From: Staphylococcus haemolyticus
GTDB taxonomy: Bacteria; Bacillota; Bacilli; Staphylococcales; Staphylococcaceae
DNA: 64,000 nucleotides
Assembly: GCF_006094395.1 (NCBI RefSeq)
Contig: NZ_CP035291.1
Coordinates: 1,240,001 to 1,304,000 of the forward strand
Direction: 5' to 3'
Both the position numbers and the translations under genes were made by a program. Within the stretch, counting starts at the first letter, position 1; each line of letters begins with the position of its first letter. The notes beneath the pieces were generated by a model that worked only from the letters and a program-made list of their open reading frames with translations, was not told the origin of the DNA and did no database searches. Positions 42,815-54,184 of this stretch are shown piece by piece.

Positions 42815-43789
42815 ATGGCAAATAATATTATGGCAATATATGGTGAAGTGCCTGAATTAGTTGAAAAGAAAAGTAATGAACTGACACATTCATTCTTAAA
42901 TGAAGATAAAGATGATTTTAACTATGTTAAATATAATCTATATGAAACTGACATGTCTACAGTTATTGAAGAAGCTTTAACTATGCCTTTTATATCTGAG
43001 AAGAAAGTCATTGTTGTTAAAAATTCATTCATATTTACTGGAGAAAAAGTTAACAAAGATATTACACCAAATAATGAACAAGTTATTGAATTCTTAGAAA
43101 AATACGATGGTGAAAACTTAGTCATTTTTGAAATATACAGTAATAAATTAGATGAGAGAAAGAAATTAACTAAATCATTAAAGAAAAGTAGTAAACTTTC
43201 AAAAGTAGACCAAATGTCAGAAGAAGAAATTAAATCATGGATACAAAATCAGTTACACGAGAATTACAAAGATATAAAACAAGATGCATTAAATCTGTTT
43301 ATAGAATTAACTGGTGTTAACTTTAATATAGTTTCTCAAGAATTAGACAAAATTTCTTTATTCCTAGGTGATAGAACCACTATTACTAAAAATGATGTTA
43401 GTTTAATAATAAATAGAAGTTTAGAGCAAAATGTTTTTCTTTTAACAGAATTCATTCAGAAGAACCAGAAAGATAAGGCTATACAATTAGTAAAAGATTT
43501 AATAATTATGAAAGAAGAACCTATAAAATTACTGGCGCTTATTACAAGTAATTATAGATTATATTATCAATGTAAAATTCTTGCTCAAAAGGGCTATAGT
43601 GGCCAGCAAATTGCTAAGACCATAAATGTTCACCCTTATAGAGTTAAACTAGCACTAAATCAAGTACGTCATTACGAGTTAGGTCAACTACTAAATATTA
43701 TTAATAACTGTGCCGAAACAGATTATAAACTAAAATCTTCATATATGGACAAACATTTAATTCTTGAATTATTTATTTTATCACTTTAA
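42815..43789 (+). CDS. holA: DNA polymerase III delta subunit
   Basis: Clamp-loader subunit that opens the sliding clamp. The 324-residue protein has the AAA+-like delta fold without Walker motifs, as in all HolA. Seen: IMAIYGEVPELVEKKSNEL at the start, VKYNLYETDMSTVIEEALTMPF (in outline), EIKSWIQNQL and EEPIKLLALITSNYRLYYQCKIL (in outline) in the C-terminal collar domain. ATG 42815 follows AAAGGGAG. It converges on rpsT with a shared terminator between them. Confidence 0.95.
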   Translation: MANNIMAIYGEVPELVEKKSNELTHSFLNEDKDDFNYVKYNLYETDMSTVIEEALTMPFISEKKVIVVKNSFIFTGEKVNKDITPNNEQVIEFLEKYDGENLVIFEIYSNKLDERKKLTKSLKKSSKLSKVDQMSEEEIKSWIQNQLHENYKDIKQDALNLFIELTGVNFNIVSQELDKISLFLGDRTTITKNDVSLIINRSLEQNVFLLTEFIQKNQKDKAIQLVKDLIIMKEEPIKLLALITSNYRLYYQCKILAQKGYSGQQIAKTINVHPYRVKLALNQVRHYELGQLLNIINNCAETDYKLKSSYMDKHLILELFILSL

Positions 43790-43872
43790 ATATTAATCAG
43801 ATTCAAATATTTAAATTAAATCAGTGATAAACACATAATTAATATTATATGGGAATTTGTCTAACAATAAAA

Positions 43873-43900
43873 AAAGCACGGAACATTGTTCCGCGCTTTT
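43873..43900. terminator. Bidirectional terminator between holA and rpsT
   Basis: AAAAGCACGGAAC (43873-43885) and GTTCCGCGCTTTT (43888-43900) pair with one weak position; on the minus strand that becomes a G-U pair, and T-runs flank both sides. It ends rpsT and probably also holA. Confidence 0.88.
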
Positions 43901-43907
43901 TAACAAA

Positions 43908-44159
43908 TTATTTACTTGAAGACATTAATTGTGATTTAATGCGATCAGCTTTATTTGAATGAATTAAGTTACTTTGTGAAGCTTTATCAACTGATTTGAT
44001 AGCGAAGTTAACTAATTCAGCTTTGTTATCAGCATTATTGTTGATTGCTGTTTTAGCATTTTTCACAGCAGTACGCATAGCGTTTTTTTGTGAAATATTA
44101 CGAGCTTCAGCGTTTTCAGTTGTTCTAACACGTTTAATAGCAGATTTAATATTTGGCAT
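43908..44159 (-). CDS. rpsT: 30S ribosomal protein S20
   Basis: Primary 16S rRNA-binding protein of 83 residues, very basic, starting PNIKSAIKRVRTTE after Met and ending MSSSK. I use the ATG at 44159: the perfect AGGAGGTGA lies just upstream, and an in-frame GTG at 44168 is part of that site. It is encoded against its neighbours as a single gene, as usual in Firmicutes, with its own terminator. Confidence 0.97.
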   Translation of the reverse strand: MPNIKSAIKRVRTTENAEARNISQKNAMRTAVKNAKTAINNNADNKAELVNFAIKSVDKASQSNLIHSNKADRIKSQLMSSSK

Positions 44160-44186
44160 TACTGTCACCTCCTAAAAGTGATCTTA

Positions 44187-44214
44187 AGCATATCAAATTT
44201 TATTTTGATTACAA
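44187..44214 (-). promoter_or_regulatory. Candidate promoter of rpsT
   Basis: On the minus strand TTGTAA (44209-44214), 16 bases, TATGCT (44187-44192). Matches are four of six in each box, so this is tentative. The rest of 44215-44412 is AT-rich without other visible features. Confidence 0.35.
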
Positions 44215-44412
44215 CAAGAAATATTTTATCAAAACATACATATTTGTGCAATCATTAATTAAGTATAGTGTAATTAAAATCTGAATTAAATCATAATTAC
44301 TGTTGGAATGCACTCTTTAACACTTTATAATTAGTATGTAATCTAAATGAAAAAGTAATGTAAGTAATGAATTATTAAGCTTATGCTCAAATTTTTAATA
44401 GCACAATTAAGT

Positions 44413-44441
44413 TTGCAATTAAGCATTAAAAACGTTATTAT
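44413..44441 (+). promoter_or_regulatory. SigA promoter of lepA
   Basis: TTGCAA (44413-44418) and TATTAT (44436-44441) are 17 bases apart. The leader to the start codon would be about 48 bases. Confidence 0.65.
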
Positions 44442-44495
44442 ATCAAAGATGTATACATATACGGGCTAATTTTATGAAAGCGAGAATGATAGGCT

Positions 44496-46319
44496 ATGGA
44501 TATGCAAGAACGCTATAACAGAAGAGAAAATATACGAAATTTTTCTATTATTGCTCATATTGATCATGGTAAATCAACATTAGCAGATAGAATTTTAGAA
44601 AATACTAAATCTGTAGAAACAAGAGAAATGCAAGATCAATTATTAGATTCAATGGATCTTGAAAGAGAACGTGGCATCACAATTAAATTAAATGCCGTGC
44701 GATTAAAATATGAAGCAAATGATGGTCAAACATATACATTTCATTTAATTGATACACCAGGGCATGTAGACTTTTCATACGAGGTTTCACGATCTTTAGC
44801 AGCATGTGAGGGTGCAATATTAGTGGTGGATGCAGCACAAGGTATTGAAGCACAAACATTAGCAAACGTATACTTAGCACTTGATAATGATCTAGAATTA
44901 TTACCTGTTGTAAATAAAATTGATTTACCTGCAGCTGAACCTGAAAGAGTAAAACAAGAATTAGAAGATGTAATTGGTTTAAATCAAGACGATGTAGTAC
45001 TGGCAAGTGCAAAGTCAAATATTGGTATTGAAGATATTTTAGAGAAAATTGTAGAAGTTGTCCCACCACCTGAAGGTGACCCTAGTGAACCATTGAAAGC
45101 ATTAATTTTTGATTCAGAATACGACCCTTATAGAGGTGTTATTTCATCAATACGTGTGATGGAAGGCGTTGTTAAAGCTGGTGACAAAATTAAAATGATG
45201 GCTACAGGTAAAGAATTTGAAGTTAGTGAAGTAGGCATTAATACTCCTAAACAACTACCTATAGAAGAACTAACTGTAGGTGATGTAGGGTATATTATTG
45301 CAAGCATCAAAAATGTTGATGACTCACGTGTGGGTGATACAATCACTCATGCTAATAGACCAGCTGAAGCACCATTAAAAGGTTATAAAAAAATGAACCC
45401 AATGGTATATTGTGGTTTGTTCCCAATTGAAAATAAAGACTATAATGATTTAAGAGAAGCGCTTGAAAAATTACAATTAAATGACGCTTCATTAGAATTT
45501 GAACCAGAATCTTCTCAGGCTCTTGGTTTTGGTTTTAGAACAGGTTTCTTAGGAATGCTTCACATGGAAATCATTCAAGAAAGAATTGAAAGAGAATTTG
45601 GTATTGAATTGATTGCTACCGCGCCATCAGTAATTTATCAATGTATTATGAAGGATGGATCAGAGGTTACAGTAGATAATCCGGCTCAAATGCCAGAAAG
45701 AGATAAGATTGACTCAATTTATGAACCATATGTGAAAGCTACAATGATGGTTCCAAATGATTACGTTGGAGCAGTTATGGAGTTATGCCAACGTAAACGT
45801 GGACAATTTATTAATATGGATTATTTAGATGATATTAGAGTTAATATCGTATACGAGATACCACTTTCTGAAGTTGTTTTTGATTTCTTTGATCAACTTA
45901 AATCCAACACTAAAGGTTATGCTTCATTTGATTATGAATTTATTGAAAATAAAGAAAGTAACTTAGTGAAAATGGACATCCTACTTAATGGGGATAAAGT
46001 TGATGCTTTAAGCTTTATTGTCCATAAAGACTTTGCATACGAACGTGGAAAAGCATTAGTTGAAAAATTAAAAACGCTTATACCACGTCAACAATTTGAA
46101 GTACCTGTACAAGCAGCTATTGGCCAAAAAATTGTTGCAAGAACAAACATCAAATCAATGGGTAAAAATGTATTATCTAAATGTTATGGTGGGGATATTA
46201 GCCGTAAACGTAAGTTACTTGAAAAACAAAAAGCAGGTAAGGCTAAAATGAAAGCCGTTGGTAGTGTTGAAATTCCTCAAGATGCTTTCCTAGCTGTACT
46301 AAAAATGGATGATGAATAG
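44496..46319 (+). CDS. lepA: Elongation factor 4 (LepA), back-translocating ribosomal GTPase
   Basis: Translational GTPase of 607 residues. G1 is [14 protein letters not shown] (about 18-31), the switch segment [10 protein letters not shown] (about 52-61), G3 [12 protein letters not shown] (about 83-94) and G4 NKIDLP (about 138). The unique C-terminal domain ends with [25 protein letters not shown] sequence (here [14 protein letters not shown] onward). It remobilises stalled ribosomes and affects 30S assembly. Its own promoter lies upstream and a long hairpin separates it from hemW. Confidence 0.97.
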   Translation: MDMQERYNRRENIRNFSIIAHIDHGKSTLADRILENTKSVETREMQDQLLDSMDLERERGITIKLNAVRLKYEANDGQTYTFHLIDTPGHVDFSYEVSRSLAACEGAILVVDAAQGIEAQTLANVYLALDNDLELLPVVNKIDLPAAEPERVKQELEDVIGLNQDDVVLASAKSNIGIEDILEKIVEVVPPPEGDPSEPLKALIFDSEYDPYRGVISSIRVMEGVVKAGDKIKMMATGKEFEVSEVGINTPKQLPIEELTVGDVGYIIASIKNVDDSRVGDTITHANRPAEAPLKGYKKMNPMVYCGLFPIENKDYNDLREALEKLQLNDASLEFEPESSQALGFGFRTGFLGMLHMEIIQERIEREFGIELIATAPSVIYQCIMKDGSEVTVDNPAQMPERDKIDSIYEPYVKATMMVPNDYVGAVMELCQRKRGQFINMDYLDDIRVNIVYEIPLSEVVFDFFDQLKSNTKGYASFDYEFIENKESNLVKMDILLNGDKVDALSFIVHKDFAYERGKALVEKLKTLIPRQQFEVPVQAAIGQKIVARTNIKSMGKNVLSKCYGGDISRKRKLLEKQKAGKAKMKAVGSVEIPQDAFLAVLKMDDE

Positions 46320-46325
46320 AACATA

Positions 46326-46428
46326 AAAGAGGTCGAGACGAATATAAATTGGTAGATATCATAACAATAATGAATATTATTGATAAAGAAGCTACTAACT
46401 TATATTACAAAGTCTCAATCTCTTTTTT
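46326..46428 (+). terminator. Long multi-part hairpin terminator after lepA
   Basis: Outer arms AAAGAGGTCGAGAC (46326-46339) and GTCTCAATCTCTTT (46412-46425) pair with G-U pairs. Inside, AATATAA pairs with TTATATT (46341-46347 with 46400-46406), TTGGTAG with CTACTAA (46349-46355 with 46392-46398), and CAATAAT with ATTATTG (46365-46371 with 46376-46382). A T-run follows. At about 100 bases it is far longer than needed for termination. Confidence 0.8.
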
Positions 46429-46451
46429 AAGTTATAAAAAGGGGTGTAACA

Positions 46452-47573
46452 TTGGAAGTTAAAAGTGCGTACATACACATACCTTTTTGTGTGAGAATTT
46501 GTACTTATTGTGATTTCAATAAATATTTTATTGATAAACAGCCAGTAGATGAATACATTGCTGCCTTAATAAAAGAAATGTCATTTAGTAAAACAAAACA
46601 ACTAGAGACAATGTACGTTGGAGGAGGCACACCCACTGCACTAAGTGAAATGCAATTAGAACGTTTATTACAAGCGATAAATTCAAAATTCTCGATAAAT
46701 GGCGAATTTAGTTTTGAAGCAAATCCAGATGAACTTACTTTAAATAAAGTTAAGTTACTTAAACAGTATGGTGTTAATCGAATTTCAATGGGTGTGCAAA
46801 CGTTTAAACCTGAGTTATTAAAAATATTAGGACGAACGCATAACACTCAAGATATCTATAATGCAGTAAATAATGCTAGGAAAGCTGGTATTAATTCAAT
46901 AAGTCTTGATTTAATGTACCATTTACCTGAACAAACGATAGATGATTTTGCAGATAGTTTAAACCAAGCAATTAATATGGATATTGACCATATTTCAAGT
47001 TACGGTTTAATACTTGAACCAAAGACACAGTTTTATAATATGTATCGTAAAGGGAAATTGAAATTACCGAATGAAGACTTAGGCGCTGAAATGTACCAAT
47101 ACCTAATGAAAACATTAAATCAAACCGACTTTAAACAATATGAAATTTCCAACTTTGCTAAAACTAATCATGAATCCGATCATAATAAAGTGTATTGGTT
47201 TAATGAGGAATATTACGGATTCGGAGCAGGTGCAAGTGGATATGTTGAAGGTGAACGCTATACAAATTTAAATCCAGTTCGCCACTATATTGATGCTATT
47301 AATAATGGAAAACGACCTGTTTTAACCTCTAGTTGTCCAACCTTGAACGAAAAGATGGAAGAAGAAATGTTTTTAGGCTTGAGAATGAATCAAGGAGTCA
47401 ATCGTGAACGTTTCAAGTTAAAATTTGGTCAAACATTAGATGACATATTTGGAGAAACAATATATGATTTGAAATCAAAACAACTTTTGATTGAAACGGA
47501 CGGAAACATATCACTTACTGAAAGAGGAAAGGTTATAGGCAACGAAGTATTTGAAGCTTTCTTATTAAATTAA
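46452..47573 (+). CDS. hemW: Heme chaperone HemW (radical SAM, HemN-like)
   Basis: Radical SAM protein of 373 residues, long annotated as oxygen-independent coproporphyrinogen oxidase. The cluster motif is CVRICTYCDF (about residues 13-22, CX3CX2C). The length and the lack of the longer HemN N-terminus place it with HemW, which binds heme and hands it to respiratory proteins. GGGTPTAL and the EANPDELT strand are typical. The start is TTG 46452 after GGGGTG (46441-46446). It lies between lepA and the hrcA operon, the usual order. Confidence 0.92.
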   Translation: MEVKSAYIHIPFCVRICTYCDFNKYFIDKQPVDEYIAALIKEMSFSKTKQLETMYVGGGTPTALSEMQLERLLQAINSKFSINGEFSFEANPDELTLNKVKLLKQYGVNRISMGVQTFKPELLKILGRTHNTQDIYNAVNNARKAGINSISLDLMYHLPEQTIDDFADSLNQAINMDIDHISSYGLILEPKTQFYNMYRKGKLKLPNEDLGAEMYQYLMKTLNQTDFKQYEISNFAKTNHESDHNKVYWFNEEYYGFGAGASGYVEGERYTNLNPVRHYIDAINNGKRPVLTSSCPTLNEKMEEEMFLGLRMNQGVNRERFKLKFGQTLDDIFGETIYDLKSKQLLIETDGNISLTERGKVIGNEVFEAFLLN

Positions 47574-47601
47574 TAAAAAATCCAAAAAGTAAAGCTTTAA
47601 C

Positions 47602-47631
47602 GTTGACTTACTTTGACCAATTTGATAAATT
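47602..47631 (+). promoter_or_regulatory. CtsR operator overlapping the hrcA promoter
   Basis: On the minus strand 47618-47602 reads GGTCAAAGTAAGTCAAC, two heptads with a three-base gap, matching the CtsR box (A/G)GTCAAA-N3-(A/G)GTCAAA with one mismatch. It covers the -35 TTGACT (47603-47608); a -10 TAAATT (47626-47631) is 17 bases on. Binding of CtsR would block the promoter. Confidence 0.8.
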
Positions 47632-47635
47632 ATAA

Positions 47636-47662
47636 TTAGCACTTAGGACAAAAGAGTGCTAA
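47636..47662 (+). promoter_or_regulatory. CIRCE element, HrcA operator
   Basis: TTAGCACTT (47636-47644), nine bases, GAGTGCTAA (47654-47662): one mismatch to the CIRCE inverted repeat. HrcA, encoded by the next gene, binds it as a repressor whose activity depends on GroE. It lies just after the -10 and 12 bases before the hrcA start. Confidence 0.96.
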
Positions 47663-47674
47663 TGAGGTGAAAAC

Positions 47675-48652
47675 ATGATTACACAAAGACAATTAAGCAT
47701 TTTAAATGCAATTGTTGAAGATTATGTTGATTTAGGACAACCTATAGGTTCTAAAGCTTTAATTGATAGACATCATTTAGATGTCAGTCCTGCAACAATA
47801 AGGAATGAGATGAAGCAACTTGAAGATTTGAACTTTTTAGAGAAGACGCATTCTTCTTCAGGGCGTTCACCTTCCGAAGAAGGGTTTAGACTTTATGTCG
47901 ATCAATTGTTAAAACAAACCTCTCGTCAAAACAAAAATAAAATACAACGTTTAAATCAACTATTAATTGAGAATCACTATGATATTTCTTCAGCATTAAG
48001 TTACTTTGCAAATGAGTTATCAATGAAATCTCATTATGCAACATTAGTTGTTCGTCCAAAACATAGTGAAGAAATGATTAATAATGTTCATTTAATTAAG
48101 GCAAATGATTCAATCATGATTTTAGTAATTATTTATAATTCTGGTCATGTTGAGCATTTTCACTTGAATTCTGCACTTGAGTTATCATCCGATAGATTAA
48201 TCGCCATTTCTAATTTTATTAGTAATAATAATATAGAAATAAGCGGTAAACTATCAGATAAAATTCGTTCTTTCGCCAACTCAAATGAAGAAAATCAATT
48301 CATTAATGACATTGTTAAGATGATAAATTCTCATATTAGCAAACAAAGTAATAGCATTTTCTTAGGTGGAAAGGTTAAACTAATTGATGCGTTAAATGAA
48401 TCTAATGTTTCGTCAATTCAACCAATTTTGCAATATCTAGAATCTGAAAGAATCACTGAATTACTACAGACAATTTCAACTAATGATATTAACGTTAAGA
48501 TTGGAAAAGAGATTGATGAAAGCCTTAGTGATATATCGATTGTAACGAGTCAATATCACTTCGACAATTCATTGAAAGGTCAAATTGCGGTTATTGGACC
48601 TACAGCAATGCGTTATCAGAATGTGATTCAATTACTTAACCAAATATGGTGA
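47675..48652 (+). CDS. hrcA: Heat-inducible transcription repressor HrcA
   Basis: Represses its own operon and groESL by binding CIRCE. The 325-residue protein has an N-terminal winged helix ([27 protein letters not shown] in outline, about 2-28; SPATIRNEM, about 39-47; [15 protein letters not shown], about 62-76) and a GAF-like dimer domain. ATG 47675 follows TGAGGTGA. It is the first gene of hrcA-grpE-dnaK-dnaJ. Confidence 0.96.
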   Translation: MITQRQLSILNAIVEDYVDLGQPIGSKALIDRHHLDVSPATIRNEMKQLEDLNFLEKTHSSSGRSPSEEGFRLYVDQLLKQTSRQNKNKIQRLNQLLIENHYDISSALSYFANELSMKSHYATLVVRPKHSEEMINNVHLIKANDSIMILVIIYNSGHVEHFHLNSALELSSDRLIAISNFISNNNIEISGKLSDKIRSFANSNEENQFINDIVKMINSHISKQSNSIFLGGKVKLIDALNESNVSSIQPILQYLESERITELLQTISTNDINVKIGKEIDESLSDISIVTSQYHFDNSLKGQIAVIGPTAMRYQNVIQLLNQIW

Positions 48653-48683
48653 TTTTAATTGTAATTATATTGGAGGGTAAAAA

Positions 48684-49310
48684 ATGACAGAAAAAGATGA
48701 ATCAGTAAAAAGTAATTCTGAATATACTGAAGAACAAGAAGTAAAGAATGAAGACACATCAACAGTTGAAAATGTTGAAGATACTACTTCTGATAGTGAT
48801 AATTCATCTAACGACAGTTCGAACGAAGAAAGTTCTGAAGAAACTGCAGTTGATCCTAAAGATGAAGAAATTCAGCAATTACAATTAAAAGCTAATGAAA
48901 ATGAAGAAAAATATTTAAGATTATATGCTGAATTCGAAAATTATAAAAGACGAATTCAGAAAGAAAATGAAACAAATAAAACTTATCAATCTCAACGTGT
49001 TTTAACGGATATTTTACCAACGATTGATAATATTGAACGCGCACTACAAATTGAAGGTGATGATGAATCATTTAAATCACTTCAAAAAGGTGTTCAAATG
49101 GTACACGAAAGTTTACTAAGAGCACTTAAAGATAATGGTTTAGAAGAAATTGAATCTGAAGGTCAAGCTTTTGACCCTAACTTCCACCAGGCTGTTGTTC
49201 AAGATGATAATCCAGATTTCAAATCTGGTGATATTACTCAAGAACTACAAAAAGGTTATAAGTTAAAAGATAGAGTATTGAGACCATCTATGGTAAAAGT
49301 AAATCAATAA
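48684..49310 (+). CDS. grpE: Nucleotide exchange factor GrpE
   Basis: Co-chaperone that releases ADP from DnaK. Of its 208 residues the first 60 are a disordered, very acidic Ser/Glu/Asp tail, followed by the long dimerising coiled coil ([15 protein letters not shown], about 75-89) and the C-terminal beta domain with the signature [21 protein letters not shown] (in outline). TTGGAGGG precedes the ATG. Regulated by CtsR and HrcA as part of the operon. Confidence 0.96.
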   Translation: MTEKDESVKSNSEYTEEQEVKNEDTSTVENVEDTTSDSDNSSNDSSNEESSEETAVDPKDEEIQQLQLKANENEEKYLRLYAEFENYKRRIQKENETNKTYQSQRVLTDILPTIDNIERALQIEGDDESFKSLQKGVQMVHESLLRALKDNGLEEIESEGQAFDPNFHQAVVQDDNPDFKSGDITQELQKGYKLKDRVLRPSMVKVNQ

Positions 49311-49342
49311 ATTGACGAAAAATACCATATATTAAATTTTAA

Positions 49343-51196
<1,854 letters not shown>

Positions 51197-51251
51197 TTGC
51201 TAACCGTTTGTAAAGTATGCTTTAATTAGCAAACTATTATGAATGTAAGCC

Positions 51252-51293
51252 AAAAAGTCAAAGTCAATTGAACATTGGCTTTGACTTTTTCTT
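51252..51293 (+). terminator. Intercistronic hairpin between dnaK and dnaJ
   Basis: AAAAAGTCAAAG (51252-51263) pairs with CTTTGACTTTTT (51279-51290), extended inward by TCAA with TTGG, and followed by CTTTT. It can act as a partial terminator that lowers dnaJ relative to dnaK, or protect the dnaK 3' end. Confidence 0.75.
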
Positions 51294-51348
51294 TTATAAC
51301 TTCGTTCTTTTAAACCTAGTTAATAATTAAGTTAAGGGAGAGATGATT

Positions 51349-52482
51349 GTGGCTAAAAGAGACTATTATGAAGTCCTAGGTGTAAGTAAAGATGCATCTA
51401 AAGATGAAATCAAAAAAGCATATCGTAAATTATCAAAAAAATATCACCCTGATATCAATAAAGAAGAGGGTGCAGATGAGAAATTTAAAGAGATTTCAGA
51501 AGCTTACGAAGTCCTAAGCGATGATAATAAAAAAGCAAATTATGACCAATTTGGTCACGACGGACCTCAAGGTGGTTTTGGTGGTCAAGGATTTAGTGGC
51601 CAAGACTTTAGTGGATTTGGTGGAGGTGGATTTGAAGACATCTTCAGTTCATTCTTTGGTGGCTCACGTCAAAGAGATCCTAATGCACCAAGAAAAGGTG
51701 ATGATCTACAATATACAATGACACTAGAATTTGAAGAAGCTGTATTTGGGACTAAAAAAGAAATCTCAATTCGTAAAGATGTGACATGTCACACTTGTAA
51801 TGGCGATGGTGCTAAACCAGGTACTAGTAAAAAAACATGTAGTTATTGTAATGGGGCAGGTCACGTGTCAGTTGAGCAAAATACAATTTTAGGCCGTGTA
51901 CGAACGCAACAAACATGTCCAAAATGTGATGGAACAGGTCAAGAATTCGAAGAACCATGCCCAACTTGTCATGGTAAAGGTACAGAAAATAAAACAGTTA
52001 AATTAGAAGTAACTGTACCTGAAGGTGTAGATAATGACCAACAAATTAGACTTGCTGGCGAAGGAACACCAGGAGAAAACGGCGGACCACATGGCGACTT
52101 GTATGTCGTATTTAGGGTCAAACCATCTGATAAATTTGAACGTGACGGAGACGATCTTTATTACAATTTAGATGTTAGTTTCCCTCAGGCTTCTCTTGGG
52201 GATGAAATAAAAGTTCCAACACTCAATGGTAATGTTATGTTGACAATTCCTTCTGGCACTCAAACTGGTAAACAGTTCCGATTAAAAGATAAAGGTGTCA
52301 AAAATGTTCATGGATATGGTCATGGTGATTTATTTGTTAATATTAAAGTAGTTACACCTACAAAACTAACAGATAGACAAAAAGAAATAATGAGAGAGTT
52401 TGCTGAATTAAATGGTGAATCGATTGAAGAACAACCATCTAATTTTAAAGACAGAGCACGCAAATTCTTTAAAGGAGAATAA
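51349..52482 (+). CDS. dnaJ: Chaperone DnaJ (Hsp40)
   Basis: Delivers substrates to DnaK and stimulates its ATPase. Of 377 residues the J domain (5-68) has HPD near 33-35, followed by a Gly/Phe-rich linker (about 75-110), the zinc domain with four CxxCxGxG repeats ([32 protein letters not shown]) and the C-terminal peptide-binding domains. I prefer GTG 51349 ([11 protein letters not shown]), at good distance from AAGGGAGAG; ATG 51343 is two or three bases from that site. prmA starts five bases after its stop. Confidence 0.97.
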   Translation: MAKRDYYEVLGVSKDASKDEIKKAYRKLSKKYHPDINKEEGADEKFKEISEAYEVLSDDNKKANYDQFGHDGPQGGFGGQGFSGQDFSGFGGGGFEDIFSSFFGGSRQRDPNAPRKGDDLQYTMTLEFEEAVFGTKKEISIRKDVTCHTCNGDGAKPGTSKKTCSYCNGAGHVSVEQNTILGRVRTQQTCPKCDGTGQEFEEPCPTCHGKGTENKTVKLEVTVPEGVDNDQQIRLAGEGTPGENGGPHGDLYVVFRVKPSDKFERDGDDLYYNLDVSFPQASLGDEIKVPTLNGNVMLTIPSGTQTGKQFRLKDKGVKNVHGYGHGDLFVNIKVVTPTKLTDRQKEIMREFAELNGESIEEQPSNFKDRARKFFKGE

Positions 52483-52486
52483 CCGA

Positions 52487-53425
52487 ATGAACTGGACAGA
52501 ACTTTCGATTGTTGTAAACCATGAAGTTGAACCTTTAGTAACTGATATATTAGAAAATTATGGATCAAATGGTGTTGTAATTGAAGATTCTAATGATTTA
52601 ATTAATCAACCTGCCGATAAATTCGGTGAAATTTATGAACTGAAACAAGAAGATTATCCTGAAAAAGGTGTCCGATTAAAAGCTTATTTCAACGAATTAA
52701 AGTTTGATGATTCTCTAAGAAATAAAATTAAGACAGCTGTTACTAACCTTGAAAATATTGATTCAACTGTTTTAAATTTTTCTGAGCAAACTATAGCTGA
52801 AGTAGATTGGGAGAACGAGTGGAAAAATTATTTTCATCCCTTTAGAGCCTCAGAAAAATTCACAATTGTGCCAAGTTGGGAACAATACACTAAAGAAGAT
52901 GATTCTGAAATGTGTATTGAATTAGACCCAGGTATGGCATTTGGAACTGGAGATCATCCAACAACAAGCATGTGTCTAAAAGCAATTGAGACCTATGTTG
53001 ATTCTGACAATTCCGTCATTGATGTTGGAACAGGTTCTGGTATATTAAGTATTGCCAGTCATTTACTTGGAGTTAAAAGAATTAAAGCTTTGGATATTGA
53101 TGAATTGGCTGTTAACGTTGCTAAAGAAAACTTTGCTAAAAATCATTGTGAAGATGCAATTGAAGCTGTACCAGGAAACTTATTAAAGAATGAAACTGAA
53201 AAATTTGATATTGTTATTGCAAATATTTTAGCTCATATTATTGAAGATATGATTGAAGATGCTTATAATACTCTAAATAAAGATGGTTATTTTATAACAT
53301 CAGGCATTATAGAGGAAAAACATAAACAAATATTAAATAAAATGCAAAATGTTGGATTTGATATTAAATCAGTAAATCATGACAATGGTTGGGTATGTAT
53401 TGTAGGTCAGAAAGTGAGTGAATAA
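52487..53425 (+). CDS. prmA: Ribosomal protein L11 methyltransferase
   Basis: Trimethylates ribosomal protein L11 with SAM. The 312-residue protein has the N-terminal L11-binding domain (about 1-100), the PrmA segment [18 protein letters not shown] (about 146-163) and SAM motif [15 protein letters not shown] (about 178-191), with [11 protein letters not shown] further on. ATG 52487 follows AAAGGAG in the end of dnaJ; the longer frame from 52412 lies inside dnaJ. It ends overlapping a GTG of the rsmE frame. Confidence 0.95.
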   Translation: MNWTELSIVVNHEVEPLVTDILENYGSNGVVIEDSNDLINQPADKFGEIYELKQEDYPEKGVRLKAYFNELKFDDSLRNKIKTAVTNLENIDSTVLNFSEQTIAEVDWENEWKNYFHPFRASEKFTIVPSWEQYTKEDDSEMCIELDPGMAFGTGDHPTTSMCLKAIETYVDSDNSVIDVGTGSGILSIASHLLGVKRIKALDIDELAVNVAKENFAKNHCEDAIEAVPGNLLKNETEKFDIVIANILAHIIEDMIEDAYNTLNKDGYFITSGIIEEKHKQILNKMQNVGFDIKSVNHDNGWVCIVGQKVSE

Positions 53426-53426
53426 T

Positions 53427-54179
53427 TTGCAAAGATACTTTATCGATCAAAACGCTGATGAAAGTCAGCGTTTTTTTATAACAAATAAAGAAGATATACA
53501 TCATATTACTAATGTGATGAGAAATACAATTGGTAATCAGATTATTATAACATTTAAAGATAAAATAGTTTTTAAATCGGAAATTATTACTATTGAAAAT
53601 GAATCAATTGAAATTAAACTAATAGAGCAGATTGATATCAATTCAGAGTTACCAGTACAAGTTACTATATGTAGTGGATTAATTAAAGCCGATAAATATG
53701 AATGGCTAATTCAAAAAGCTACTGAATTAGGTGCTGATAGTTTTATAGTTGTAGAAATGGACAGATCTGTAGTAAAACTTACCCCAAATAAAGTTCAAAA
53801 AAAATTAGAACGCTGGCAAAAGATTATTAAAGAGGCTGCTGAACAAAGTTATCGCTTAATTATTCCTAATATAATTTTTAAGTCGAATTTAAATGAGATT
53901 TATGATACTATTAATCATTATGACTATATCTTGTTAGCATACGAAGATGAAGCAAAACGTGGTGAAGTTAGTCTTTTTAAAGAAACCTTGAAAAAGTTTA
54001 AAACTAACGATCGTATTTTATTAATATTTGGTCCTGAAGGCGGCTTTTCAGAAAAAGAAATCACTTTATTAAATGAAACGAGTTTCAATGTTGGTTTAGG
54101 ACCTCGAATTTTACGGGCAGAAACGGCGCCACTTTACGCTTTAAGTGCTATCAGTTATGAAAATGAATTAATGGGGTGA
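53427..54179 (+). CDS. rsmE: 16S rRNA m3U1498 methyltransferase RsmE
   Basis: SPOUT-class methyltransferase of 250 residues. An N-terminal PUA-like domain (QRYFIDQN; HITNVMR) is followed by the SPOUT knot: ICSGLIKADKYEWLIQKATELG (in outline, about 70-91), IFGPEGGFSEKE (about 198-209) and the closing GPRILRAETAPLYAL (about 223-237). I favour TTG 53427, which gives the conserved QRYF beginning; GTG 53418, overlapping the prmA end, is the alternative. Neither has a strong site, so coupling to prmA is likely. Confidence 0.92.
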   Translation: MQRYFIDQNADESQRFFITNKEDIHHITNVMRNTIGNQIIITFKDKIVFKSEIITIENESIEIKLIEQIDINSELPVQVTICSGLIKADKYEWLIQKATELGADSFIVVEMDRSVVKLTPNKVQKKLERWQKIIKEAAEQSYRLIIPNIIFKSNLNEIYDTINHYDYILLAYEDEAKRGEVSLFKETLKKFKTNDRILLIFGPEGGFSEKEITLLNETSFNVGLGPRILRAETAPLYALSAISYENELMG

Positions 54180-54184
54180 ATATT

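Noticed and set aside
44683..45069. 128-codon minus-strand frame inside lepA
   Set aside because: It is a leucine- and histidine-rich shadow of the lepA coding strand without a start site; other long antisense frames in the window are of the same kind.
51252..51293. CtsR operator between dnaK and dnaJ
   Set aside because: The heptads are adjacent or in opposite arms without the three-base gap of a real CtsR box, and no promoter follows.
52412..52486. N-terminal extension of PrmA into dnaJ
   Set aside because: PrmA begins at NWTELS in the family, and AAAGGAG directly precedes ATG 52487.
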